A DNA stretch of 64,000 bases. It comes from Phytohabitans aurantiacus (GTDB taxonomy: Bacteria > Actinomycetota > Actinomycetes > Mycobacteriales > Micromonosporaceae). The DNA lies in NCBI RefSeq assembly GCF_027923225.1, contig NZ_BSDI01000033.1, positions 1 to 64,000 of the forward strand, read 5' to 3'. Each line of letters starts with the position of its first letter. The first letter of the stretch is position 1. Shown here in pieces: positions 24,808 to 32,878 of the stretch. The notes under the pieces were generated by a model, which ran no database searches, had not been told where the DNA came from, and saw nothing but the letters and a program-made list of their open reading frames with translations. The translations under genes were made by a program, and so were the position numbers.

Positions 24808-24861
24808 AGGGTGAGGCCGCGGGAGCAACGGCCTTGCGCGCGGCGGGCGTCGCGGTAGCTC
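24808..24861 (+). repeat. 55-bp dispersed repeat, copy B
   Basis: AGGGTGAGGCCGCGGGAGC ... GGGCGTCGCGGTAGCTC. Closes the right repeat block exactly as copy A closes the left one. Between 24295 and 24879 there is only repeat sequence and no supported gene. Confidence 0.9.
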
Positions 24862-24879
24862 GAATCTCGATCCTGGTCC

Positions 24880-25878
24880 TCAACCCGTCGGGCGGCAGCC
24901 GCAGCTGCGCCGGGTGGTCAGGGTCAGGGGGTGGCGGCGGATGGTGGGTGTGCTGGTGGGATTCAGGATGGTGTCGATGGCGTCGGTGCCGATGGCGTCG
25001 AAGGGTGTGGTGACGGCGGTCAGGGCTGGCGTCAGGTAGGCGGCGAGTGCGGTGCCGTCGATGCTGACCAGGGCGAGGTCGTCGCCGGTGCGGCGGCCGG
25101 CTTCGGTGGCGGCGCGCAGCGCGCCGAGGGCGTGTTCGTCGGTGGTGGCGCAGATGGCGGTGACCTGTGGCTGGCTGGCCAGGAGCGCGCGGGTGGCCAG
25201 GTAGGCGTCGTCGCGCAGGTTCGGGAACGGGCAGGCGAGCCGCGACACCGGACGGTCGTGCTCGGTGAGCACCGCGTCGGCGCCGCGAGCGCGCAGGCTG
25301 ACGGGGTCGTCGCCGGTGCCGGCGCCGAGCAGCGCGATGTGGTGGTGGCCGTGCCCGAGCAGGTGTGCCGCGGCCTGGCGGCCGGCGTCGGTGTCGTCTC
25401 CGGCGACGCCGGCCGTGCCCGGGTGGGTGCGGTGCACGAGCACGTGCGGGATGCCGGCGCGGCGCAGCGGGGTCACCGCGGGTGCCGGGTCCTGCGAGGG
25501 AGCCAGGAGTATCGCGTCGACGCGGGCGTCCAGCAGGGCCTGGAGCTGTTCGCCTTCCCGGCCGGCGTCGAAGTGGGCGCTGCCGACCAGCAGCCGGAAC
25601 CCGCGCGTGAAGGCGGCGTCTTCGACGGCGCGCACCAGTTCGGCGAAGAACGGCTTGGCCAGGTCGGGGACGACGAGGCCGATCGTGCCGGTGCGGTTGG
25701 CGCGCAACGCCCTGGCGAGGTTGTTGCGCCGGTAACCGAGGTCGGCGACGGCGTCGAGGACGCGGGCCCGGGTGGCGGGCGCCACCGGCCGGGGGCCGTC
25801 GTTGAGCACGTAGCTGACCACGGCGGTGGAGGTGCCGGCGCGGGCGGCGACATCGCGGATCGTCGGTCCGGTTGCCAC
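24880..25878 (-). CDS. LacI family regulator of the nucleoside operon
   Basis: A 332-residue LacI/GalR protein: HTH at residues 5-55 (TIRDVAARAGTSTAVVSYVL) with hinge NNLARAL, then the effector domain (IGLVVPDLAKPFFAEL). GTG start after AAGGAGGT. It diverges from the nucleoside hydrolase gene with only 39 bp between; an operator overlaps the target's start codon. The likely inducer is a nucleoside or base. No shared operator with the rhamnoside LacI is implied beyond the general central CG. Confidence 0.92.
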   Translation of the reverse strand: MATGPTIRDVAARAGTSTAVVSYVLNDGPRPVAPATRARVLDAVADLGYRRNNLARALRANRTGTIGLVVPDLAKPFFAELVRAVEDAAFTRGFRLLVGSAHFDAGREGEQLQALLDARVDAILLAPSQDPAPAVTPLRRAGIPHVLVHRTHPGTAGVAGDDTDAGRQAAAHLLGHGHHHIALLGAGTGDDPVSLRARGADAVLTEHDRPVSRLACPFPNLRDDAYLATRALLASQPQVTAICATTDEHALGALRAATEAGRRTGDDLALVSIDGTALAAYLTPALTAVTTPFDAIGTDAIDTILNPTSTPTIRRHPLTLTTRRSCGCRPTG

Positions 25879-25880
25879 GG

Positions 25881-25918
25881 TTGACCTCCTTGGCGTGCCC
25901 GTAGTCTAATCGTTTAGA
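25881..25918 (+). promoter_or_regulatory. Leaderless promoter with LacI operator
   Basis: TTGACC (25881-25886), 18 bp, TCTAAT (25905-25910), with the expected transcription start at or next to the ATG at 25918. The palindrome TCTAATCGTTTAGA (25905-25918) covers the -10 and the first A of the ATG, so repressor binding would block initiation directly. No ribosome site exists for the gene, supporting a leaderless mRNA. Confidence 0.65.
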
Positions 25919-26880
25919 TGACTGTGGACACTGTACCGCTGCGGCTGGTGATCGATACCGACACCGGCTCCGACGACGCGGTGGCGTTGTTGATGGCGGC
26001 GCGCGCTCCTGGCGCGACGATCGAGGCGGTCACCACTGTCGCGGGCAACGTGCCGCTGCCGCTGGCCACCCGAAACGCCCTGATCACCCTGGAGGTGGCC
26101 GGCATTGGCGGCGTACCCGTGCACGCCGGTTGCGAACAGCCGCTGCTGCGCCCGCTGGAGACCGCGCAACACGTCCACGGCGCCGACGGGATGAGCGGCG
26201 CGAACCTGCCCGATCCGGCCGGGGCACCGACCGGCGAGCACGCCGTCGACGGGCTGCTGCGCCTTGCCCACGAGCGCGGTCCTGAGCTGACGCTTGTCAC
26301 CCTCGGACCGATGACCAATCTCGCCGCGGCGCTGGTGCACGACCGGCGTCTGCTGCGTCGCTTCCGGCACACGTACTGCATGGCCGGCGCCGCCGACGCG
26401 CACGGCAACATCACCGCGACCGCCGAGTACAACGTGTGGGCCGACCCCGAGGCCGCCGCGATCGTCTGCGACGCCGCCACGCCGGGCACGGTCACCTGGA
26501 TCGGCTGGGACGCCTCCCGCCACGACGCCGTGATGACGCCGGGCCGGCAGCGCCGCCTGCGCGAGGTGGGTACGCCGCTGGCGCTGTTCGCCGACCGGAT
26601 CAACCGGGCCGTCGACACGTGGGCCACCGAGGTGACCGGCCTGCCCGGCTACGACCTGCCCGATCCGCTGGCGATGGCCGTGGCGCTCGACCCCGGCCTG
26701 ATCCGCCACGCCGAGACCGCCCACGTGCGCGTCGCCACCGGAGACGAGGCGCGCGGACAGTTGCTCATCGACCGGCGCCGCGGCGCCACCGGTGCCAACC
26801 TGACCCTGGTACGCCGGGTCGACAGCGACGGGTTCGAAGGCATGCTGCTGGCCGCCTGCCGCGCCATCGCACCGGCATGA
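25918..26880 (+). CDS. Inosine-uridine type nucleoside hydrolase
   Basis: A 320-residue IunH-fold enzyme that cleaves the N-glycosidic bond of nucleosides to base plus ribose. The calcium-binding signature DTDTGSDDA lies at residues 13-21; the second Asp ligand region is YDLPDPLAMA near residue 247. No signal peptide. The start codon probably coincides with the mRNA 5' end. ATGA overlap with the deaminase gene shows an operon. Context suggests purine nucleoside salvage. Confidence 0.92.
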   Translation: MTVDTVPLRLVIDTDTGSDDAVALLMAARAPGATIEAVTTVAGNVPLPLATRNALITLEVAGIGGVPVHAGCEQPLLRPLETAQHVHGADGMSGANLPDPAGAPTGEHAVDGLLRLAHERGPELTLVTLGPMTNLAAALVHDRRLLRRFRHTYCMAGAADAHGNITATAEYNVWADPEAAAIVCDAATPGTVTWIGWDASRHDAVMTPGRQRRLREVGTPLALFADRINRAVDTWATEVTGLPGYDLPDPLAMAVALDPGLIRHAETAHVRVATGDEARGQLLIDRRRGATGANLTLVRRVDSDGFEGMLLAACRAIAPA

Positions 26881-27803
26881 CCGGCCGGTACGAGTTGCAC
26901 TGCCACCTCGACGGCTCCGTGCGCCCCGACACCATCGCCGCCCTCGCCGCCGAACAGGGGCTCGACCTGCCCGCACCCGCGCGCCAGCTCGCCGTGGCCC
27001 CGGCCGGCGTCGGCAGCCTGCACGCCTTCCTGCCGTACATCGACGTCGCCCTCGACGTGCTGCAAACGCCCCAGGCACTGCACCGGGCCGCCGCCGAGCT
27101 TGTCGCCGACTGGCAAGCCGACCGCGTCGTCTACGGCGAGGTCCGCTTCGCGCCCCAACTGCACACCCGGGCCGGCATGAGCCTCGACGACGCCATCGAC
27201 GCGGTCGCCGCCGGGCTCGCGCACGGAACAGCCGCCACCGGCGTGCGCACCGGGCTGCTGCTGTGCTGCCTGCGCCACCAGCAGCCGGGGGTCAGCCTCG
27301 AGGTCGCCGACGCCGCCGTACGCCGGCGCGACGTCGTGGCCGGCCTCGACCTCGCCGGTGACGAGCGCCATCCCGGTACGCCGCACCGCGAGGCGTTCGA
27401 TCTGGCGCACGGCGCCGGCCTGCCCGTCACCGTGCACGCCGGCGAAGCCGCCGGGCCGGCCAGCGTCTGGGAGGCCCTCGACGTGCTCGGGGCCCGGCGC
27501 ATCGGCCATGGTGTGCGCAGTACCGGCGATGCCGCCCTGCTCGACCGCCTGCGCCGCGACCAGATCGCGCTGGAGACCTGTCCCGGCTGCAACGTGCTCA
27601 CGGCGGCGGTGCCCGCGATGGCCGCCCACCCCGCTGACCGGCTACTGCGCGCCGGCTTGCGGATCACCGTCAGCACCGACACCCGCACCACCGCCGGCAC
27701 CACCCTCGACGCCGAGTTCGCCGCGTTGGCGGCGACCTTCGGCTGGACCGAGGCCGAGGAGCGGCTCTGCCAGGACAACGCGGCGCGCGCCGCGTTCGCA
27801 TGA
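26877..27803 (+). CDS. Adenosine deaminase family protein
   Basis: A 308-residue metal-dependent deaminase, somewhat shorter than typical ADA (about 340). Zinc-ligand motif HCHLDGS near residue 8; later HAGE (catalytic Glu) and GHG. The C-terminal metal motif reads STDTRTTAGTT rather than TDDP: the zinc-binding Asp is kept but the next, substrate-contacting Asp is Thr. Many actinobacterial homologues vary here, so the substrate could be adenosine or a related 6-amino purine. Coupled to the nucleoside hydrolase. Confidence 0.88.
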   Translation: MTGRYELHCHLDGSVRPDTIAALAAEQGLDLPAPARQLAVAPAGVGSLHAFLPYIDVALDVLQTPQALHRAAAELVADWQADRVVYGEVRFAPQLHTRAGMSLDDAIDAVAAGLAHGTAATGVRTGLLLCCLRHQQPGVSLEVADAAVRRRDVVAGLDLAGDERHPGTPHREAFDLAHGAGLPVTVHAGEAAGPASVWEALDVLGARRIGHGVRSTGDAALLDRLRRDQIALETCPGCNVLTAAVPAMAAHPADRLLRAGLRITVSTDTRTTAGTTLDAEFAALAATFGWTEAEERLCQDNAARAAFA

Positions 27804-28045
27804 GCGAGGATGGACCCGTGCACGACACACAGCACGTCGAGGTCGACGGCCAGGTCTTTCGCGTCACCGGCCGCCAGGATCAGCCGGGGCAGTACGACTA
27901 CGAGTGGGTCAACGGGCCGAACCCGGGCTACGGGTTCAGCGTGGGAGCGTCCGACAACCATCCATTCACGACGGTCGAGCATGAGGAGGCGATCCGGGAC
28001 TTCCTCGCCCAGGTCGACCCGAGGACCGGCTACATCGAGGACTGA
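27800..28045 (+). CDS. Small conserved-looking hypothetical protein
   Basis: 81 residues, starting at an ATGA overlap with the deaminase stop, so it is very likely translated in the same operon. It is acidic and aromatic-rich (YDYEWVNGPNPGYGF) with no signal peptide or membrane segment. I do not recognise the family. Copy C of the 55-bp repeat lies 22 bp downstream. Confidence 0.7.
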   Translation: MSEDGPVHDTQHVEVDGQVFRVTGRQDQPGQYDYEWVNGPNPGYGFSVGASDNHPFTTVEHEEAIRDFLAQVDPRTGYIED

Positions 28046-28067
28046 CGGCGCCGGACTATGAACCTTT

Positions 28068-28123
28068 GAGCTACCGCGACGCGCGTCGCGGTCCATGCCC
28101 GTTGCTCCCGCGGCCTCACCCTT
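28068..28123 (-). repeat. 55-bp dispersed repeat, copy C
   Basis: Reverse orientation: GAGCTACCGCGACGCGCG ... GCTCCCGCGGCCTCACCC. It contains a perfect 20-bp palindrome at 28073-28092 (core CGCGACGCGCGTCGCG). It lies between convergent genes and could act as a terminator. Confidence 0.9.
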
Positions 28124-28192
28124 CGCGGCTACACAACCAGTTCGCCGGCCCGGCATCGCCGACGCCCGCTCCACCAGCGCCGCGAAAGCTCT

Positions 28193-28759
28193 CTAGCGGG
28201 CGCCGGCTCTGCGAGCCGTGACCAGATCGATGTAGAAGGTCGGTTCGAGGTCGTCCTCACCAAGCCCAAGATCGGTGAGGACGCCTCGGATCGCTCGTTG
28301 GCCGTCGTCCACCGGCTCGCCATCGGGTACCAGGGTCTCGACCTCGATGAAGGTCCCGTCGATCTCCGGAACGGTGACCATGGTCGCGACGATCCGGTAC
28401 CCAGCGGCCTCGAAGCGGAAGTTCTCGCACTCCTTGGTGTAGGCGATCATGTGTTCCAGTCCTAGCCCGGTGAGGATCTGGTCGATCGCTTTCGGATCGG
28501 CGACGTCGGTCTCGTACTCGGGCGTGCTGGCCTCGTCGAGCATCGCGCCCTTGAAGGTCAGCAGGCACCGACCGCCGGCCGTGGATTCGATGATCCTTAC
28601 GCGCAACTCCTGCCGGCCGTTCTCGGTGAGGCGGCGATCGGGCCAGTCGTAGTAGGTGTCCCGGTAGGTGCTGATATCTCCGGTGCTGCGCTGTGCCAGG
28701 ACGGCCCGGACGCGGTCGGGCTCCGAGACACGGGCCTTCAGCTCGACTTCGATCGCCAT
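28193..28759 (-). CDS. CYTH domain protein (class IV adenylate cyclase-like)
   Basis: A 188-residue triphosphate-tunnel fold protein. It begins MAIEVELKARV, with the CYTH ExExK motif at residues 4-8, followed by charged strands (QELRVRIIES, CLLTFKG, PEYETDV, FIEVETLVP) that line the tunnel. Members include CyaB-type cyclases, thiamine triphosphatases and polyphosphatases; which activity applies is not clear. It lies 7 bp downstream of an XRE gene and is probably co-transcribed with it. Confidence 0.88.
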   Translation of the reverse strand: MAIEVELKARVSEPDRVRAVLAQRSTGDISTYRDTYYDWPDRRLTENGRQELRVRIIESTAGGRCLLTFKGAMLDEASTPEYETDVADPKAIDQILTGLGLEHMIAYTKECENFRFEAAGYRIVATMVTVPEIDGTFIEVETLVPDGEPVDDGQRAIRGVLTDLGLGEDDLEPTFYIDLVTARRAGAR

Positions 28760-28766
28760 CGCTCTG

Positions 28767-29600
28767 CTATACCACGCGCTCCGCCCGCTGGCGTAGATCC
28801 TCGAACGTGCGACGGAAACCGGAGTACAGAGCACCGCCGGGCGTGCTCACCAGTTTGTACGTCGGCGACTCGTGCCCCTCCCACCGGTCGGCGAACGTGG
28901 CGGCATAGAGCGTGTCATCGAGCCCCACGAGACGCCAGACAGGCAGCCTGTCGTAGAGGTAGATCTCCAGGTCGACGACGTCTGCCAGCTCCCGGACGCG
29001 GGAGATGGAGTGTCGGATACCGCTGGCGAATGACTCCGGTGACTCGCCGATCTCGACGGCGCGCTTCGCGGTCGCTTCCGCGTCTGGTCGAGCGAGTAGC
29101 ACTCTCAGGGCGGCCCGGTGCTCCGTCGTCATGAGGCTGCCACGCAGGAGCGAATCCTTGAGCGCCAACACACCAAGGCCACGAACGGCCAGCACATCAA
29201 TATGGTTGGCAGCGGCTGCCATGTGCCGGATATCCGCAGTGGCTGCCGCCTGATCGGGGAAGATTCGGACGATCTCGCCGAGACCGGCCAGGGCTTCGCC
29301 TGTGCCGCCCTCCTGGCTTGGTGCAAGGCCGAGCGCTGCTCGGGCATGATCTGGCATCCGTAAGCCGTCGGCGATCCTCTCGAACACATCAAACGCGGTG
29401 ACCTGCCGCGTCCCCTTCAAGATCTCGCTGATGCGCCCCTGCTGGATACCGACGAGATTCGAAAGTCGATGCTGGCTGGCACCGCCGTACTGCTGAGCAA
29501 CGCGCAGGATGCCGCTCGCGTCTCTTTTCCGCAGTGCCGTTTGTGCCGGTGCGCTACGCCATGCCCAGTCGGGAATGGTGACGGGTTCGAACGCTGACAT
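28767..29600 (-). CDS. XRE-type HTH regulator
   Basis: A 277-residue protein with a central HTH at about residues 30-75 (GASQHRLSNLVGIQQGRISE, then ILKGTRQVT) and a C-terminal region of about 170 residues with no family I can name; that part resembles effector domains found in actinobacterial helix-turn-helix proteins beside CYTH genes. ATG 29600 follows AAGGAG. Divergent from the DUF5753-type regulator at 29847 across 246 bp. Likely controls its own operon. Confidence 0.85.
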   Translation of the reverse strand: MSAFEPVTIPDWAWRSAPAQTALRKRDASGILRVAQQYGGASQHRLSNLVGIQQGRISEILKGTRQVTAFDVFERIADGLRMPDHARAALGLAPSQEGGTGEALAGLGEIVRIFPDQAAATADIRHMAAAANHIDVLAVRGLGVLALKDSLLRGSLMTTEHRAALRVLLARPDAEATAKRAVEIGESPESFASGIRHSISRVRELADVVDLEIYLYDRLPVWRLVGLDDTLYAATFADRWEGHESPTYKLVSTPGGALYSGFRRTFEDLRQRAERVV

Positions 29601-29614
29601 CGACGCTCCTTGCC

Positions 29615-29649
29615 GTGATTTCACGGTGAGATTAGCCGATGGGCTCACC
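29615..29649. promoter_or_regulatory. Inverted repeats in a divergent XRE promoter
   Basis: GTGATTTCAC at 29615-29624 (4-bp arms) and GGTGAG ... CTCACC at 29625-29630 and 29644-29649. These are candidate operators 15-50 bp upstream of the XRE start. The rest of 29601-29846 shows no gene. Confidence 0.4.
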
Positions 29650-29846
29650 ATGGCGCGATGGGTCCAACACGCCAACAAACGGCATCGTCATTTCAGTTCT
29701 CCCCGCCGGGGTGCTTGCCAAGGGGCCGCGTCGGTGGGTGAGTTCGGCGGGCTACGGCGCTCGCCGGCCGAGCACGGGATCGCCAATTCGGGTGATCCCG
29801 TGTCTCTGCCCTTACCGGACACCTGGGAGCTAGTGAGGGGCGCGAA

Positions 29847-30743
29847 ATGCCGACGAAGAGGAAGACCTACGAGCAGAGCATTCGGGCTCGTGTCCTTGGC
29901 GAACGGATGCGGGAGCTACGCGATCAACGCGGCCTGACCCTAAAGTTCGTCGCCGCACACCTGGGCGTGGAGTTCTCGACGCTCGCACGATACGAACGTG
30001 CCGAGTGGCCGTTCCGGGAGGAGTACGTGGCCGCACTGCTCAACATGTACGGCGTCTACGACGAAGACGAACGCGTCGAGCTGGTCGACCTGGCTCGCGG
30101 CGTCTGGCGGGTCAACCACTGGGACCGGGATTTCAAGACCAAGGAATCGGTTACGCCGTTCGTCGACTACACCTGGCTTGAAACGCGCGCCACCGAGGTC
30201 AATTGCTTCGGGACCATGTACGTTCCCGATCTCCTACAGACGGACGCGTATGCGGACGCGCTGGTGGCGTCGGGAACGAAGCCGCTGTTGCCGCAGCATG
30301 ACCTCGGACTCGTCACGCACCGACTGCGTGATCGACAGCAAGCGTTTTTCAGCAACGATGGCCTGCGGCTGCACACGATCATCGAGGAGTCCGTGCTGCA
30401 TCGCCCGATCGGCGGCGTCGGCGTGCTCGGCGATCAGATCCTGTACCTCGACAAACTGACTCGACGCTCAGACGACAAGATCACGATCCAAGTCCTTCCG
30501 ACCCGTGCCGGCGGGCACCCCGGTCTCGACGGCTGTTTCACGCTGCTGGCTATGGCGGACTTCCCTCCGGTTGCCTACGTGTCACACCTCGCCGGACGGT
30601 TCTTCATCGAGGCGGCGCACGCCGAGTACTACGCGCGGACCTACGAACAGCTCCGCGAGGCAGCGCACAATGTGCCGGAGTCGGCGGCACTCGTCGCGGA
30701 GCTTGCGCAGGCGCTGACTGGTGTTGCTCGCGTCAGCGTCTGA
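29847..30743 (+). CDS. XRE regulator with DUF5753-type C-terminal domain
   Basis: A 298-residue regulator of the abundant actinobacterial Scr1-like group. HTH at about residues 15-75 (RMRELRDQRGLTLKFVAAHL, then GVEFSTLARYERAEW), then the DUF5753 region (IPDLLQT-type segment VPDLLQTDAYADAL, and RQQAF). Such genes are usually followed by a small DUF397 gene; none is present here, only 127 bp of sequence in which I see nothing. Role unknown. Confidence 0.9.
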   Translation: MPTKRKTYEQSIRARVLGERMRELRDQRGLTLKFVAAHLGVEFSTLARYERAEWPFREEYVAALLNMYGVYDEDERVELVDLARGVWRVNHWDRDFKTKESVTPFVDYTWLETRATEVNCFGTMYVPDLLQTDAYADALVASGTKPLLPQHDLGLVTHRLRDRQQAFFSNDGLRLHTIIEESVLHRPIGGVGVLGDQILYLDKLTRRSDDKITIQVLPTRAGGHPGLDGCFTLLAMADFPPVAYVSHLAGRFFIEAAHAEYYARTYEQLREAAHNVPESAALVAELAQALTGVARVSV

Positions 30744-30870
30744 TGAAGGTCCATTGACTGGCGGGCCGCTGCCGCCCGAGTACAGCCGTCAGGCCGCCCG
30801 TAGGGCGCGTGCGGCGCGCCAGTTCCACTGTGGAGGATGAGAGCGGACCGTCCGCGAGCCGGGCGGGAGG

Positions 30871-31512
30871 TCAGCTGACTAGGCGGCGTTGCCAGGCCCA
30901 GGCGGCTACCTCGACGCGGTTGCGGGCGTTGAGCTTGGACTGGACGCTGGCGAGGTGGGTCTTGACGGTGCCCACGGTGATGTAGAGCTGGGCGGCGATC
31001 TCGGCGTTGGTGGTGCCGCGGGCGACGAGCTGGACGACCTCCATCTCGCGCGGGGACAGGCCGGTGTCGGTGGGCGCCGCCGTGGGTGGGTTGAGGTGCC
31101 GCAGCAGCCGTACGGTGATCGACGGGCTGATCAGGGAGTCGCCGGAGACGGCGGCGTGGATCGCCTCGATGAGCAGGGCCGGGCCGGAGTCCTTGAGCAG
31201 GAAGCCGCAGGCGCCGTTGCGCAGCGCGGCGTACACGTACTCGTCCAGGTCGAACGTGGTGACCACGACGACCTTGGCGGGCTGGGTCACGTCTGGGCCG
31301 GCGAGCAGGCGCAGCGCCTCCAGGCCGTCCATGCGGGGCATGCGGATGTCGAGCAGTACCACGTCAGGGCGGTGCTGGCGGGCCAGGGCGACCGCCTCGA
31401 CCCCGTCGGCCGCCTCGCCCGCGAGCGCCATGTCGGGCTGCGCGTCGATGATCATCCCGAAGCCGGTGCGGACCATCGCCTGGTCGTCCGCGACCAGTAC
31501 CCGGATCGTCAT
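30871..31512 (-). CDS. NarL/LuxR-type response regulator
   Basis: A 213-residue response regulator: receiver domain residues 1-120 with phospho-acceptor D55 (VVLLDIRMP) and acidic pair D9/D10, and a LuxR HTH at about residues 148-205 (LSPREMEVVQLVARGTTNAE, VGTVKTHLASV). It follows the histidine kinase gene by 31 bp on the same strand and is its cognate partner. The divergent ABC exporter is the probable target. Confidence 0.94.
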   Translation of the reverse strand: MTIRVLVADDQAMVRTGFGMIIDAQPDMALAGEAADGVEAVALARQHRPDVVLLDIRMPRMDGLEALRLLAGPDVTQPAKVVVVTTFDLDEYVYAALRNGACGFLLKDSGPALLIEAIHAAVSGDSLISPSITVRLLRHLNPPTAAPTDTGLSPREMEVVQLVARGTTNAEIAAQLYITVGTVKTHLASVQSKLNARNRVEVAAWAWQRRLVS

Positions 31513-31543
31513 GCGCCGCCTCCCGCGGCCAGCCCGGACTCGG

Positions 31544-32719
31544 TCATGCGGTGCCTTTCTCTCGTACTGGCAGCCGGGCGTCGACGACCCAGCCCTGTCC
31601 CGCCGCCGGGCCGGCGTGCAGCCAGCCGCCGATCGCCTGTACCCGTTCGGTGAGGCCGGCGAGGCCGAAGCCGGGCCGGTCGCGGTGCATCGGGAGCCGG
31701 TGTGGCGCGGCGCCGTTGTCGGCGACCCGGACGAGCAGCCAGTCGGGCGTGCGCTGTACCAGTACGTCGACCCGGGTGGCGCCGCCGGCGTGCTGGCGGA
31801 CGTTGGTCAAGGCTTCCATGACGACCCGGTACGCGGATGTGGAGACATCCATCGGCAGCTGCTCCAGTGGCCCGTGCACGTTCAGGTGCGTCGGCGGACC
31901 GCTGGCCGCCGAGAAGCCGTCGACCAGCGCGGGCAGGTCGTCGACGCCGGCCAGCGGCGCCAGCGGGGCGTCGGTACCGGGATCGCGCAGCATCGCCACC
32001 ATCCGCCGCATCGCCGTCATCGCCTCGGTGCCGGCGTGCTCGATCTGCTCCAGCGCGGACGCCACCCGCTTCGGGTCCTGCTCGGCCACGTACCGGGCGC
32101 CCTGCGCCTGGACCACGATCCCGGTGACGTGGTGCGCGACGAAGTCGTGCAGGTCGCGGGCGAACTCGGCGCGCTGCTCGGCCCGGGCGACCACGAACTG
32201 CTGCGTCCGCGCCTCGGCGCCGTACCGCTGGTAGGCGCCAATCGTCGCGGCGCCGGCCCCGAGCAGCGCCTGGAGCAGCCCGAACGTGACGAAGATCGTC
32301 TTGTCGCCAGAGCGCAGCGGCTCGGCGGCGAGCGCGCAGATCAGGGCGATCGCCACCGGTACCGCCAGGCGGCCCGCGGCCCGGCGGGCCACGACCAGCA
32401 GGACCAGCGTCATGCCCAGCGCCTCGGCGATGCCCCAGCTGCCGCCGCTGGTGTCGATGAACCCCGCGATCACGCTGAGCCCAGTCACCAGCAGTGACGC
32501 CGCGGCCAGGGCGGCGGCGAGGGCCGGCAGCAGCCGCGAACCCTGCCGGTGCGCCGGCAGCCAGAGCGCCGCGGTGGCGAGCGCCAGACCCACCCGGACC
32601 AGCGCGATGAAGGGGCTGTCGGTCAGCTCGACCATGTCGATCATCCCGAGCACGGCCGTGGCGAACAGCGCGGCCGCCTGGCCGACCCGGAATGGCCACC
32701 GCCTGGGTTGCTCGATCAT
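31544..32719 (-). CDS. Membrane sensor histidine kinase (HisKA_3)
   Basis: A 391-residue NarX/DesK-like kinase with about five or six hydrophobic segments in residues 10-165, no large extracellular loop, then the HisKA_3 helix with H191 in RDLHDFVAHH and an HATPase domain (ALTNVRQHA N box, DNGAAP, GFGLAGL). Small-loop kinases of this kind usually sense membrane stress or work through their cognate transporter. It precedes the response regulator and diverges from an ABC exporter. Confidence 0.93.
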   Translation of the reverse strand: MIEQPRRWPFRVGQAAALFATAVLGMIDMVELTDSPFIALVRVGLALATAALWLPAHRQGSRLLPALAAALAAASLLVTGLSVIAGFIDTSGGSWGIAEALGMTLVLLVVARRAAGRLAVPVAIALICALAAEPLRSGDKTIFVTFGLLQALLGAGAATIGAYQRYGAEARTQQFVVARAEQRAEFARDLHDFVAHHVTGIVVQAQGARYVAEQDPKRVASALEQIEHAGTEAMTAMRRMVAMLRDPGTDAPLAPLAGVDDLPALVDGFSAASGPPTHLNVHGPLEQLPMDVSTSAYRVVMEALTNVRQHAGGATRVDVLVQRTPDWLLVRVADNGAAPHRLPMHRDRPGFGLAGLTERVQAIGGWLHAGPAAGQGWVVDARLPVREKGTA

Positions 32720-32755
32720 CGCGTACCGAGCGTAGCGGGCCGGAGCCGGCCGGTT

Positions 32756-32775
32756 CCTCTGCCAAAAGGCAGAGG
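32756..32775. promoter_or_regulatory. Perfect inverted repeat upstream of the ABC exporter
   Basis: CCTCTGCC-AAAA-GGCAGAGG, 8-bp perfect arms, in the 159-bp divergent region between kinase (32719) and ATPase (32879). A candidate binding site for the LuxR-type response regulator. Confidence 0.5.
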
Positions 32776-32878
32776 CGCGCACGCGGCGAAGCCCTTCCGC
32801 GGACCGATGTGCGCGCCGGCCGGCACGGCCATCGTGAACGCCGACCGAAAGCAGAGCAGATCGAAAGGGAGTCTCCCC

